DNA of 15,467 nucleotides from Bacillota bacterium (GCA_023409835.1 JAEYQV010000011.1:1-15467); one strand, 5' to 3'; positions 1-7,254 are shown, numbered from the stretch's first letter. The notes: a model not told the origin generated them from the letters alone. Numbers and translations: made by a program.

Positions 1-121
1 TACCTCCTTGAGAGGCACCACTAAGAACATCATACCTTTTTGCAATAGTTACTTCCACATTTATATTTGAAAAAGTAATTTCTCCATCCTTGACAAAAGG
101 GGTGGAAGTAAGTTTTTCAAT
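1..121 (-). other. open reading frame fragment running off the left edge, unrecognised
   Basis: On the minus strand a frame stays open for 40 codons from just after a TGA (122-124) to the window edge. It contains a stretch reading DGEITFSNINVEVTIAKRYD. There is no ATG, GTG or TTG with a ribosome binding site near its beginning, and I do not recognise a family. It may be a decayed gene end, a frame-disrupted gene (a neighbouring frame is open immediately upstream), or chance. A 10-bp inverted repeat (49-58 with 102-111) lies inside it. Confidence 0.15.
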
Positions 122-162
122 TCACGAGAAACTAATTTTTTATAATTTGTATAAAAATATGG

Positions 163-191
163 TTGACAATTGCATTTTTCCCATATATAAT
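163..191 (+). promoter_or_regulatory. consensus sigma-A promoter upstream of the small ORF
   Basis: TTGACA at 163-168 and TATAAT at 186-191 are separated by exactly 17 nt, so both hexamers and the spacing match the housekeeping consensus. The sequence just upstream (131-160) is very AT-rich, like an UP element. Transcription should start near 198, about 16 nt before the Shine-Dalgarno of the 26-codon ORF. Confidence 0.88.
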
Positions 192-225
192 GTTGGAAGA
201 CTATTACAGAAAAGGAGGTAAAACC

Positions 226-306
226 ATGAAGTTAAGATCCATCAATCACAACAATTTAATAAGATATGCTTTATGTAAGATTACCTCCGAAACTAAGAAT
301 GAATAG
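226..306 (+). CDS. 26-residue small ORF, candidate leader peptide of the ABC exporter operon
   Basis: An ATG at 226 is preceded by AAAGGAGGT (211-219) with ideal spacing and runs 26 codons to TAG at 304-306. The product begins MKLRSINHNNLIRYALCK; it is short and basic, with one Cys and no obvious membrane segment or secretion signal. It lies about 28 nt after the predicted start of a very strong promoter, 78 nt before a terminator-like hairpin and 187 nt before the first ABC gene. Small ORFs placed like this before drug-efflux ABC genes act as sensors of ribosome stalling (bmrB before bmrCD in Bacillus subtilis). I see no sequence similarity to BmrB, so the analogy rests on layout only. It could instead be an independent peptide gene. 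Eight bases inside the ORF (281-288) are a perfect complement of its own Shine-Dalgarno region (214-221). Confidence 0.6.
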   Translation: MKLRSINHNNLIRYALCKITSETKNE

Positions 307-318
307 TTTTTATTGAGC

Positions 319-349
319 CATCCTGTCCTTCCCTGCTGCCTACAGGATG
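319..349 (+). promoter_or_regulatory. 8-bp leader hairpin between small ORF and terminator
   Basis: CATCCTGT (319-326) and ACAGGATG (342-349) are perfect complements around a 15-nt pyrimidine-rich loop. It starts 13 nt after the stop codon of the small ORF, so a ribosome at that stop would cover or abut its left arm. It has no U-tract and is more likely a regulatory or pause hairpin than a terminator. Confidence 0.5.
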
Positions 350-384
350 TGATAAGAGCTAAATATGAATTCTTGAGCTTTCAT

Positions 385-418
385 GCCGCGGTATATCTTA
401 CCGCGGCTTATTTTATCA
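385..418 (+). terminator. intrinsic terminator / putative attenuator before the ABC genes
   Basis: GCCGCGGTA (385-393) pairs perfectly with TACCGCGGC (399-407) around a 5-nt loop, followed by TTATTTTATC. A 9-bp GC-rich stem with a U-rich tail fits a Rho-independent terminator. It sits between the strong promoter with its small ORF and the first ABC gene, so it either limits read-through into the exporter (attenuation) or ends a separate small transcript. I found no convincing antiterminator pairing; the best alternative partner is 7 bases (275-281 with 395-401). Confidence 0.75.
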
Positions 419-429
419 TAATTTGTATT

Positions 430-459
430 TAGTCAAACTTAGTAATAAGAAAGTATAAT
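430..459 (+). promoter_or_regulatory. possible second promoter directly before the ABC operon
   Basis: TATAAT at 454-459 is preceded by TAGTCA (430-435), which matches 4 of 6 bases of the -35 consensus at an 18-nt spacing. It would start a transcript near 466, about 28 nt before the ABC start codon. If active, the exporter can be expressed independently of the upstream leader. Confidence 0.4.
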
Positions 460-493
460 TGAGCATCATGGGAATGCGGGAAATGGAGGAGCA

Positions 494-2266
494 ATGTACA
501 AATTATCACATTATTTAAAGAAATATTGGTTTGCATACGCGGCTGCTGTCGTCTGTATCGTTGCTGCGGTATGTCTGGATATGCTGTCACCCCAGATTAC
601 GAAGAGGATCATTGATAATGTTATCATAAAGGGTGAGATGGAGCTTTTACCTAAGCTTCTGCTGCTTGTCCTGATGATAGCTGTGGGGAGATGTGTATTC
701 CAGTATATCAAAGAAATTATTTTTGATCTGGTAAGTTCTAAAATCGCTGTTAATCTAAGAAAGGATCTCTTTAATCATATCCAGAGCCTTTCTTTAAGCT
801 TTTTTGACTCAAATAACACGGGAGAATTAATGTCCCGTGTGAAGGATGATGTTGACCGGCTCTGGGGGGCATTGGGCTATGTCAGCATGCTGATTATTCA
901 GGTAATCATCCATACGGCCGTTGCGCTGTATTGTATGTTTCATTTGAATCCGTTATTGGCTATCATCCCGACGGTGGTCCTTCCTTGCGTGGCAGCACTT
1001 GCCATCCTGATGGAGCGCAAGCTGGGCGGCCTGTATGAGCAGATCAGCGAAGAGAACTCCAAGCTGAATCTGGTTGCGCAGGAGAACCTGTCCGGTGTCC
1101 GTACAGTCAAATCCTTTGCCAGAGAAAAGCATGAGATTATGAAGTTCTTATCTCATAATAAGCAGTATTATGATCTTAATATGAAGCAATCGAAGGTATT
1201 TATAAAGATTTATCCTTACTTTCAGCTGATTACGAAAATGCTGTCTATGGTAGTCGTTATATTCGGTGGATACCAGGTCATTCGTGGGGATATAACCCTC
1301 GGAACACTGGGTGCGTTTATAGAATACTCCATGAATATCGTATGGCCGATGGAGATGTTTGGATGGTTATCCAATGATGCGGCAGCTGCTCTTGCATCTT
1401 ATAAGAGAGTCAAGAAGATCTTTGCACAGAAACCGGAGATAATAGAGACGGAGAAGCCTGTCATTCTGGATGAGGTAAAGGGTTCCATTGAATTTGATAA
1501 GGTATCCTTCTCATTAAATGATAAAGAGATCCTGTCGGATATCTCCTTCAAACTTCCGGTCGGTAAAACCATCGGTATTATGGGTGCTACGGGAACCGGT
1601 AAGACTTCCATTATCAATCTTCTGCAGCGTTTCTATGACGTGACAGACGGTGAGATTCGACTGGATGGGGTTAATATCAGGGATCTGACATTACGGCAGT
1701 TAAGGAAGAGTATTTCCCTGGTAATGCAGGATGTCTTCTTATTCTCCGATACCATAAATGAGAATGTAAAGATGGGTAAGAAGAATCTGGTCAGGCAGGA
1801 AGAGATCATAACGGCGGCAGAAGACGCCCAGGCAAGGGAGTTCATCGAGCGAATGGAGGAGCAATATGAGACCATCATCGGTGAAAGAGGAGTCGGGCTG
1901 TCCGGAGGTCAGAAGCAAAGAATCAGTATTGCCAGGGCTTTGGCAAAGAAGTCACCAATCCTGGTCATGGATGATTCTACCTCTGCACTTGATATGGAAA
2001 CCGAGCATTTAATACAAAAAGCCATGTCTGATGTGGAAGCGACTAAGATTATCATTGCACATAGAATATCAGCCGTCAAGAATGCCGATGAAATTATCAT
2101 CCTGGAGGATGGTAAAATCGCAGAACGCGGTACCCATGAGACTCTTTTAGAGGCAAAAGGGTACTACTACAAAACCTATATGGCCCAGTACGGGGATTAT
2201 CTTAATGATATTAGCTCTCTGTCAGATACGGGCGTTACGATTAAGGAGGTGGCCGCATGTCAGTAA
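494..2266 (+). CDS. ABC multidrug exporter half-transporter, subunit with non-catalytic ATP site (BmrC/YheI-like)
   Basis: This 590-residue protein has the standard half-exporter layout: a six-helix ABC type-1 membrane domain (about residues 10-310) followed by a nucleotide-binding domain. Visible motifs are Walker A GATGTGKT (from residue 364), signature LSGGQ (469-473), Walker B ending MDD (492-494) and the switch His in AHR (523). Asp494 replaces the catalytic Glu, as in the degenerate-site subunit of heterodimeric exporters (BmrC, TM287). Its intact LSGGQ should complete the active ATP site of its partner. The start has GGAGG at 485-489. Its end overlaps the next gene by 10 nt, so the two are translationally coupled. 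Likely role: ATP-driven export of drugs or other amphipathic compounds across the cytoplasmic membrane. The substrate cannot be read from sequence. Confidence 0.93.
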   Translation: MYKLSHYLKKYWFAYAAAVVCIVAAVCLDMLSPQITKRIIDNVIIKGEMELLPKLLLLVLMIAVGRCVFQYIKEIIFDLVSSKIAVNLRKDLFNHIQSLSLSFFDSNNTGELMSRVKDDVDRLWGALGYVSMLIIQVIIHTAVALYCMFHLNPLLAIIPTVVLPCVAALAILMERKLGGLYEQISEENSKLNLVAQENLSGVRTVKSFAREKHEIMKFLSHNKQYYDLNMKQSKVFIKIYPYFQLITKMLSMVVVIFGGYQVIRGDITLGTLGAFIEYSMNIVWPMEMFGWLSNDAAAALASYKRVKKIFAQKPEIIETEKPVILDEVKGSIEFDKVSFSLNDKEILSDISFKLPVGKTIGIMGATGTGKTSIINLLQRFYDVTDGEIRLDGVNIRDLTLRQLRKSISLVMQDVFLFSDTINENVKMGKKNLVRQEEIITAAEDAQAREFIERMEEQYETIIGERGVGLSGGQKQRISIARALAKKSPILVMDDSTSALDMETEHLIQKAMSDVEATKIIIAHRISAVKNADEIIILEDGKIAERGTHETLLEAKGYYYKTYMAQYGDYLNDISSLSDTGVTIKEVAACQ

Positions 2267-4032
2267 ATTCTGTTAAAGACGATGAATACATGCGCACTAT
2301 CGATAAAAAGAATACCTTGGTACGTCTATTTGGTTACCTATTAACCTATAAGTTCTCGATCGCCTGCGTTATTTTAATTATGCTGGTAACCGTTTCCATT
2401 TCTATCATCAATCCGCTGCTTATTAAGCAGGCGATCGATATATATATCGCTAAGGAGGATATGAAGGGGTTATTTCGGTTGGGCTTGTTAGCCCTTGGCT
2501 TAAATACGGTATTTGTTATCCTGATTAAGGTCAGAATGTATCTTATGGCTAAGATTTCAAATAAGGTGTTGCTAACCATACGACAGGAGCTGTATACCCA
2601 TATCCAGAAGCTGTCCTTCAGCTTCTTTGACAGCCGGCCGACCGGAAAGATTCTGGCCAGAATCATTGGAGATGTTAATTCCCTTAAGGATGTTCTCTCC
2701 AACAGTGTAACTACTCTGCTTCCGGATTTCATCACCATCTGTGCCGTAGTGGTTATCATGCTGTTTTACAATTGGAGGCTGGCACTTGCTTCTATGATCA
2801 GCCTTCCGATTATGATCTGCAGCTTATGGTATATCCAGACAAAATCCCATGTTCGTTGGAGGATACATCGTAAAAAAAGTTCAAACTTAAATGCCTTCAT
2901 TCATGAGGATCTATCCGGTATGAGAATTATCCAAAGCTATACCGCTGAGGATGAAACAGAGGAATCCTTTGACCATCTGCTAAAGGAACATCGTGATTCC
3001 TTCGTTAAAGCAGTAGTACTGAACGATGCTTTCTTTCCTGTGGTAGATTTATGCTGGGGCTTAGGTACCATCGCCATGTATTTCACCGCTGTGAAGCTTC
3101 TTGGCTTCGGCGCAGATAATGTCGGAACGATGATTGCCTTCGGTACATACATCGGTATGTTCTGGAATCCCATCATGAACTTAAGTAATTTCTATAATCA
3201 GCTCGTAACGAATGTCACCGGTGCAGAGCGTATCTTTGATATCCTGGATACAAAGCCGGAGATTGAAGATGGGGCCGATGTGGAGGAGCTTCCGACCATA
3301 GAAGGTTCGGTACGCTTCGACCATGTATCCTTTGCTTATGATACTGATACCATGGTTCTTAATGATGTAAGTTTTCAGGTTAAGCCCGGTGAAACGATTG
3401 CTCTGGTAGGACCGACCGGTGCCGGCAAGACTACGATCGTCAACCTGATCAGTCGTTTTTATGATATCCAGCAGGGAAATATCTTTATTGACGGCTATAA
3501 CATCAAGGACGTATCCATTGAGAGCTTAAGGAATCAGCTGGGCATCATGACGCAGGAGAACTTCCTTTTCTCTGGTACAGTGAAGGATAATATCCGTTAT
3601 GGTAAGCTGGATGCTACGGATGAGGAAATCATATCCGCAGCAAAAGCCGTGAATGCACATGATTTTATTATGAAGCTGGAGAAGGGCTATGATACGGAGC
3701 TGAAGGAACGTGGCGCAGGATTGTCCATCGGACAGCGCCAGCTTCTCGCCTTCGCCAGAACGATGGTTTCCATGCCTAAGATCTTAATCTTGGATGAAGC
3801 AACCTCAAGTATCGATACTCACACGGAGCTTCTGGTACAGCAGGGTATTGAGGCCCTATTAAAGGGAAGAACCTCCTTTGTCATTGCCCATCGTCTTTCA
3901 ACCATCCGTAAGGCAGACCGCATCTTTGTCATTGATGACGGCGGCATTAAGGAGGAAGGAAGTTCAGAAGAGCTTCTGTTGAAGAAGGGTCTTTATCATG
4001 ATCTGTACATGGCACAATTCAAGAGCGCATAA
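2257..4032 (+). CDS. ABC multidrug exporter half-transporter, catalytic-site subunit (BmrD/YheH-like)
   Basis: A 591-residue ABC type-1 exporter half, starting inside the end of the previous gene with AAGGAGGT (2243-2250) six nt before the ATG. The membrane domain covers about residues 20-330. The nucleotide-binding domain has Walker A GPTGAGKT (from 385), a changed signature LSIGQ (489-493), a normal Walker B LDEA with catalytic Glu514, and the switch His in AHR (545). It therefore supplies the hydrolytic Walker motifs, while its changed signature belongs to the degenerate site formed with the first subunit. The two deviations are reciprocal, which strongly supports one heterodimer. Homologues in Bacillus (BmrD) and Lactococcus (LmrD) export structurally diverse drugs; the same role here is inferred. 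Confidence 0.93.
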   Translation: MSVNSVKDDEYMRTIDKKNTLVRLFGYLLTYKFSIACVILIMLVTVSISIINPLLIKQAIDIYIAKEDMKGLFRLGLLALGLNTVFVILIKVRMYLMAKISNKVLLTIRQELYTHIQKLSFSFFDSRPTGKILARIIGDVNSLKDVLSNSVTTLLPDFITICAVVVIMLFYNWRLALASMISLPIMICSLWYIQTKSHVRWRIHRKKSSNLNAFIHEDLSGMRIIQSYTAEDETEESFDHLLKEHRDSFVKAVVLNDAFFPVVDLCWGLGTIAMYFTAVKLLGFGADNVGTMIAFGTYIGMFWNPIMNLSNFYNQLVTNVTGAERIFDILDTKPEIEDGADVEELPTIEGSVRFDHVSFAYDTDTMVLNDVSFQVKPGETIALVGPTGAGKTTIVNLISRFYDIQQGNIFIDGYNIKDVSIESLRNQLGIMTQENFLFSGTVKDNIRYGKLDATDEEIISAAKAVNAHDFIMKLEKGYDTELKERGAGLSIGQRQLLAFARTMVSMPKILILDEATSSIDTHTELLVQQGIEALLKGRTSFVIAHRLSTIRKADRIFVIDDGGIKEEGSSEELLLKKGLYHDLYMAQFKSA

Positions 4033-4064
4033 AGTAAAATAGGTAATCGCATATTATAGTACAA

Positions 4065-4146
4065 GGAACCGGGGTAGTGTTATCATGATACCAGGAGAAA
4101 TAGTAAGAAGCTTCTCCATGGACAACGATAACACTACCCCGGTTCC
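4065..4146 (+). terminator. very long hairpin closing the ABC operon, possibly bidirectional
   Basis: Positions 4065-4084 and 4127-4146 are perfect 20-bp complements (arm begins GGAACCGGGG). A second stem nests inside: CCAGGAGAA (4091-4099) against TTCTCC-A-TGG (4112-4120) with one bulged A. The structure starts 32 nt after the transporter stop and lies between convergent genes. The plus-strand tail is only GTTTATTCT, so the U-tract is weak; termination would rely on the stem. It may serve both directions or stabilise the mRNA 3' end. Confidence 0.65.
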
Positions 4147-4245
4147 GTTTATTCTCTATGCGGTTTCCTTAAGTTTTTGGTCTGGTGCTGTATGATTTGT
4201 CTGGAAGTTGATGAGTATCGTAATTATCTGTTTGTTTCATTCATA

Positions 4246-4686
4246 TTACGGTATCCACTGAATAAAGGCCGTTTTATCGTTCCGGTTATATCCGGCTTTC
4301 TCATAGAAGCTTAAGGTACTTTCCTTCTTTGATCCGGTTAATAGCATTATCTTATAGCATTTCTCCTTTGTTGCAATTACCTTCGCAAACCGCAGCAGCT
4401 CGGTCCCATAGCCTCTGTTTCGATAACCTTCAGCCGTGATCACGTTCTCTATCAACGCATAGGGTCTCTGATGATGGGTCAGATTCCGAATGATCATAAT
4501 CACACAAGAGGATATGATCTTCCCCTCTTCTATCCCTATAATAATATGATGATCCGGATTATTAAGAATTGCTTTCCAAAGTGTCGTCAGCTTCTCATCC
4601 ATAACCGGCATCTCATTATCATGCAGCTCCGTATACAATTCCAATAGTTCGGTAAGCTCCGATTCCCGTACCTCCCTGATCTCCAT
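4246..4686 (-). CDS. GNAT-family N-acetyltransferase
   Basis: A 146-residue single-domain GNAT protein. The acetyl-CoA pyrophosphate-binding motif A is RNRGYGTELL (from residue 89), preceded by the beta-4 strand ENVITAEGY. The C-terminal part with SFYEKAGY is the usual motif B. The start is placed at ATG 4686, which has GGAGG (4692-4696) five nt upstream; an in-frame TTG four codons earlier overlaps this Shine-Dalgarno and is unlikely to be used. The gene lies between the sensor kinase gene (same strand, 89 nt upstream) and the end of the ABC operon (convergent). No clear terminator separates it from the kinase, so some read-through is possible. The acceptor could be a small amine, an antibiotic or a protein; sequence alone does not tell. 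Confidence 0.85.
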   Translation of the reverse strand: MEIREVRESELTELLELYTELHDNEMPVMDEKLTTLWKAILNNPDHHIIIGIEEGKIISSCVIMIIRNLTHHQRPYALIENVITAEGYRNRGYGTELLRFAKVIATKEKCYKIMLLTGSKKESTLSFYEKAGYNRNDKTAFIQWIP

Positions 4687-4775
4687 AGTAACCTCCAAAT
4701 TATTTATTGTAAGGATTTAATACCTGATTTCCATTAAATCTAACGAAATTATTACTGTGCGTAATCGATCCTTCA

Positions 4776-6200
4776 TCAGTATCTTCTCTTCGGTATCGTG
4801 ATAATGAAGGTGGAGCCCTTCTTAAACTGGGAACGGATCTTAATCTTCCCTGTGTGTGCAAGAATAATCAGCTTTGCCAGGGACAACCCCAATCCATGAC
4901 CGCTGATGTTCTGGTTACGGACATAGTCTGAGCGGTAGAACCGATTAAAGATATGGTCCACATCGTTTTTCGTCATACCTATTCCGGTATCCTGTACTGT
5001 GATTACACAATCACCGTTTATCAGCTGGCACATAATATTAATCTGGTCGCCATCTCTGGTATATTTGACTGCATTATCAATAAAGATTCGGATTGCCTGC
5101 TTAAGTGCCTGCTTATCACCATAGACAATTGCGTCCTCCAGGATTGGACTGTTAATCTCCCTGTTTATTGCTACAAGCCTGGTTTCCTTAACCATATCCT
5201 CCACTACTGATTTCATATTAAAACGCTTCTTATTTAACTTTAGGGTCTTCTTATCATGGCGGGACAGATAAAGGAGCTTCTCTACCAGGTCCTGCATCGA
5301 TCGTGCTTCATTCTGGATTGCTTCAATGGATTCCTGAAGTACCTCCTCATTGGAAGAGCCCCAACGATTCAGCAGATTCGCATAACCCTGGATGACCGCT
5401 ATAGGCGTCCGCAGCTCATGGGATGCATCGGATACGAATTGCTTCTGGCTCTCATATGAGGTCTCAATACGGTCGAGCATGGCATTGATTACGTTTGCCA
5501 GATCCTTCAGCTCGTTCTTCGTACCCTCCACGTTTAAGCGCTCGCTATGAAGATTATTGGCAGTAAGGCGATTCGCCGTTGCCGACATGATACGAACCGG
5601 TTCAAACAGCTTAACATCACTGCGCTTCCCTTTTCTAATGATTATAGTAACCATCGCCAGGTAGAGTAGAACCATTTTCCATAGAAGCGAAAGAAAACGT
5701 TCATAGCTACCGGACATATCGTATTGGAATTTAGCATGAAACGGAATCTCATCTGCAAGAAAATCCTTATTTTCATTTAAAATGAGTATCTTCTTATCCT
5801 TATTTTCAAAATGGATTTCATAAAAGAAGGTTTTTTCTATATCGGGAAGAAAAGCGATATCGTTGTAGATCTCCTGTCCTGTATCCTTATTTTCAATCGA
5901 CATGGATATTCCCTGCATGTAATAGGGATTCACACAGTTACTTTCTCCCTCGTCCTGGATGGAGGTAATAATGTCTCCGGCCATCTGATCAAAGTTCTCC
6001 TTCTCCGAATACATATACAGGAGAAAAAAGCCCGCCATAAACAATACTCCGTGAGTAAGCATTAGCTTCAAATATGCCAGAGAGATACGAAAAGCCATGG
6101 ATAAACGAAAATTATGCAGGAAGTCTTCTTTTCTCTTTCTGATTGGGAGGATAATCCTTCTTAAGATGGTTCGTATATAATTGATCAGTTTTTCCTTCAT
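4776..6200 (-). CDS. membrane sensor histidine kinase of an OmpR-type two-component system (ArlS/YkoH-like architecture)
   Basis: A 474-residue class I histidine kinase. A basic N-terminus precedes TM1 (about 41-64); an extracytoplasmic region of about 100 residues follows, then TM2 (about 167-187), a HAMP linker, the HisKA domain with SHELRTP (phospho-accepting His261), and a HATPase domain with N-box DNAVKYT (Asn376), G1 box DTGIGM (Asp404) and G2 box GHGLGLSLAK. All catalytic boxes are intact. The start is set at ATG 6200, which has GGGAGG eight nt upstream; an in-frame ATG at 6233 lacks any ribosome binding site. It follows its regulator gene with a 56-nt gap and is co-transcribed with it. 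It should autophosphorylate on a cell-envelope signal and pass phosphate to the neighbouring regulator. The signal is unknown. Confidence 0.95.
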   Translation of the reverse strand: MKEKLINYIRTILRRIILPIRKRKEDFLHNFRLSMAFRISLAYLKLMLTHGVLFMAGFFLLYMYSEKENFDQMAGDIITSIQDEGESNCVNPYYMQGISMSIENKDTGQEIYNDIAFLPDIEKTFFYEIHFENKDKKILILNENKDFLADEIPFHAKFQYDMSGSYERFLSLLWKMVLLYLAMVTIIIRKGKRSDVKLFEPVRIMSATANRLTANNLHSERLNVEGTKNELKDLANVINAMLDRIETSYESQKQFVSDASHELRTPIAVIQGYANLLNRWGSSNEEVLQESIEAIQNEARSMQDLVEKLLYLSRHDKKTLKLNKKRFNMKSVVEDMVKETRLVAINREINSPILEDAIVYGDKQALKQAIRIFIDNAVKYTRDGDQINIMCQLINGDCVITVQDTGIGMTKNDVDHIFNRFYRSDYVRNQNISGHGLGLSLAKLIILAHTGKIKIRSQFKKGSTFIITIPKRRY

Positions 6201-6256
6201 AACTAGTTCCTCCCTTCCGTCAGGCTGCCACATTTGCTTTGATCACCGGAAGCATA

Positions 6257-6934
6257 TCATTCCTTAATGATATAGCCTACACCGCGAACGGTTGAAATCA
6301 ACCGGATGCCATATTTCTCATCAATCTTCTGTCTTAAATAACGGATATAAACGTCAACAACATTGGTATCTCCAAAATACTCATAGTCCCAGACATGATT
6401 TAATAACTGATCCCTTGTCATGACAACATTCTTGTTCCTAAGTAAATATTCCAACAGCTCATATTCCTTTTTAGTGAGCTGTAATTCATCCTCACGGTAA
6501 AAGGCACTATGGCTTGTTAGGTTTATTTTAACATCTCCAAACTGGAGGGTTTCTGATTTGTTTTCAGCATTATGCTTCTTCCTATTTAAGGCTACCCTGA
6601 TTCTTGCAAGAAGCTCTTCAATCGCAAAGGGCTTCGTCATATAATCATCTGCTCCGGTATCCAGTCCGGCCACCTTATCGGAGATATCATCCTTAGCGGT
6701 CAGCATGATGATCGGAACCTGGGATTCTAAGCGGATTCTGCGACATACTTCAATACCGCTGAGGCTGGGGAGCATTAAATCCAGAATAACCAGGTCCACA
6801 TTTTCATTTAACGCTTTCTCCAGACCTGTCCTGCCATCTCCTGCAATTAAAACCTCATAGCCTTCATGCTTTAGCTCCAGCTCTAGAAATCTTGCTATTT
6901 TCGTTTCATCCTCAATAATAATAATCTTCGCCAT
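6257..6934 (-). CDS. OmpR/PhoB-family response regulator
   Basis: A 225-residue two-domain regulator. The receiver domain (1-120) has the acidic pair Glu8/Asp9, phospho-acceptor Asp52 in VILDLMLPS, Thr79 in MLTAKD and Lys101 in MTKPF. The C-terminal winged-helix DNA-binding domain (about 130-225) has LTKKEYELLEYLL and ends with ISTVRGVGYIIKE, typical of OmpR/PhoB proteins. AGGAGG (6944-6949) supports the ATG at 6934. It is the first gene of the pair with the sensor kinase, under a good promoter at 6972-7000. It resembles ArlR/CsrR-type regulators in general layout, but I would not transfer a name. Its targets are not known; the nearby ABC exporter and its own promoter are candidates by position only. 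Confidence 0.95.
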   Translation of the reverse strand: MAKIIIIEDETKIARFLELELKHEGYEVLIAGDGRTGLEKALNENVDLVILDLMLPSLSGIEVCRRIRLESQVPIIMLTAKDDISDKVAGLDTGADDYMTKPFAIEELLARIRVALNRKKHNAENKSETLQFGDVKINLTSHSAFYREDELQLTKKEYELLEYLLRNKNVVMTRDQLLNHVWDYEYFGDTNVVDVYIRYLRQKIDEKYGIRLISTVRGVGYIIKE

Positions 6935-6971
6935 ACTAGAACCCCTCCTGATCTTCGGCTTATCTTCTTTT

Positions 6972-7000
6972 ATTGTATCGGTTCATGTTATTTTTTTCAA
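6972..7000 (-). promoter_or_regulatory. sigma-A promoter of the two-component operon
   Basis: On the minus strand TTGAAA (7000-6995) and TACAAT (6977-6972) are 17 nt apart, 5 of 6 matches each. The predicted start near 6965 gives a leader of about 30 nt to the regulator ATG. Confidence 0.7.
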
Positions 7001-7075
7001 TACATGTATATTAAAATTCTATTAGAATTCCCTCTTCTACCTAATTGATTATTATGCTATTGAGAGAAGTGCGAA

Positions 7076-7102
7076 GATAATTCTGAAAAGGCCAGAATTA
7101 TC
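7076..7102. promoter_or_regulatory. 10-bp dyad upstream of the two-component promoter, possible operator
   Basis: GATAATTCTG (7076-7085) and CAGAATTATC (7093-7102) are perfect inverted copies around 7 nt. The dyad lies about 75-100 bp upstream of the -35 hexamer of the regulator promoter and has no U-tract, so it fits a protein-binding site better than a terminator. It could also be an RNA hairpin. Confidence 0.35.
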
Positions 7103-7218
7103 CTGAAGAACTGCGATGTTCGTGCAATGGCACTCTCACCTTGTTCTTCCGGAGTGTTCGTGCCGCAGAGCGGTATCATGTCAGAAAGGGTGATCTATAA
7201 GCTGTAATACCTATAAAA

Positions 7219-7254
7219 TGGATAAAAGCCGGTATATAAACCGGCTTTCATCCA
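7219..7254 (-). terminator. hairpin, possible terminator on the minus strand
   Basis: AAAGCCGGT (7225-7233) pairs with ACCGGCTTT (7240-7248) around 6 nt. After one A-C mismatch, TGGAT / ATCCA extend the stem to 15 positions. Read on the minus strand the GC core is followed by TTTTATCCATTTTA, a passable U-rich tail; on the plus strand there is none. It lies beyond the transketolase terminator and may be a backup or end a short unannotated transcript. Confidence 0.4.

Noticed and set aside
7000..7254. T-box or metabolite riboswitch upstream of the two-component or transketolase genes
   Set aside because: No T-box motif or known riboswitch core was recognised, and the hairpins are not placed before a start codon on the right strand.
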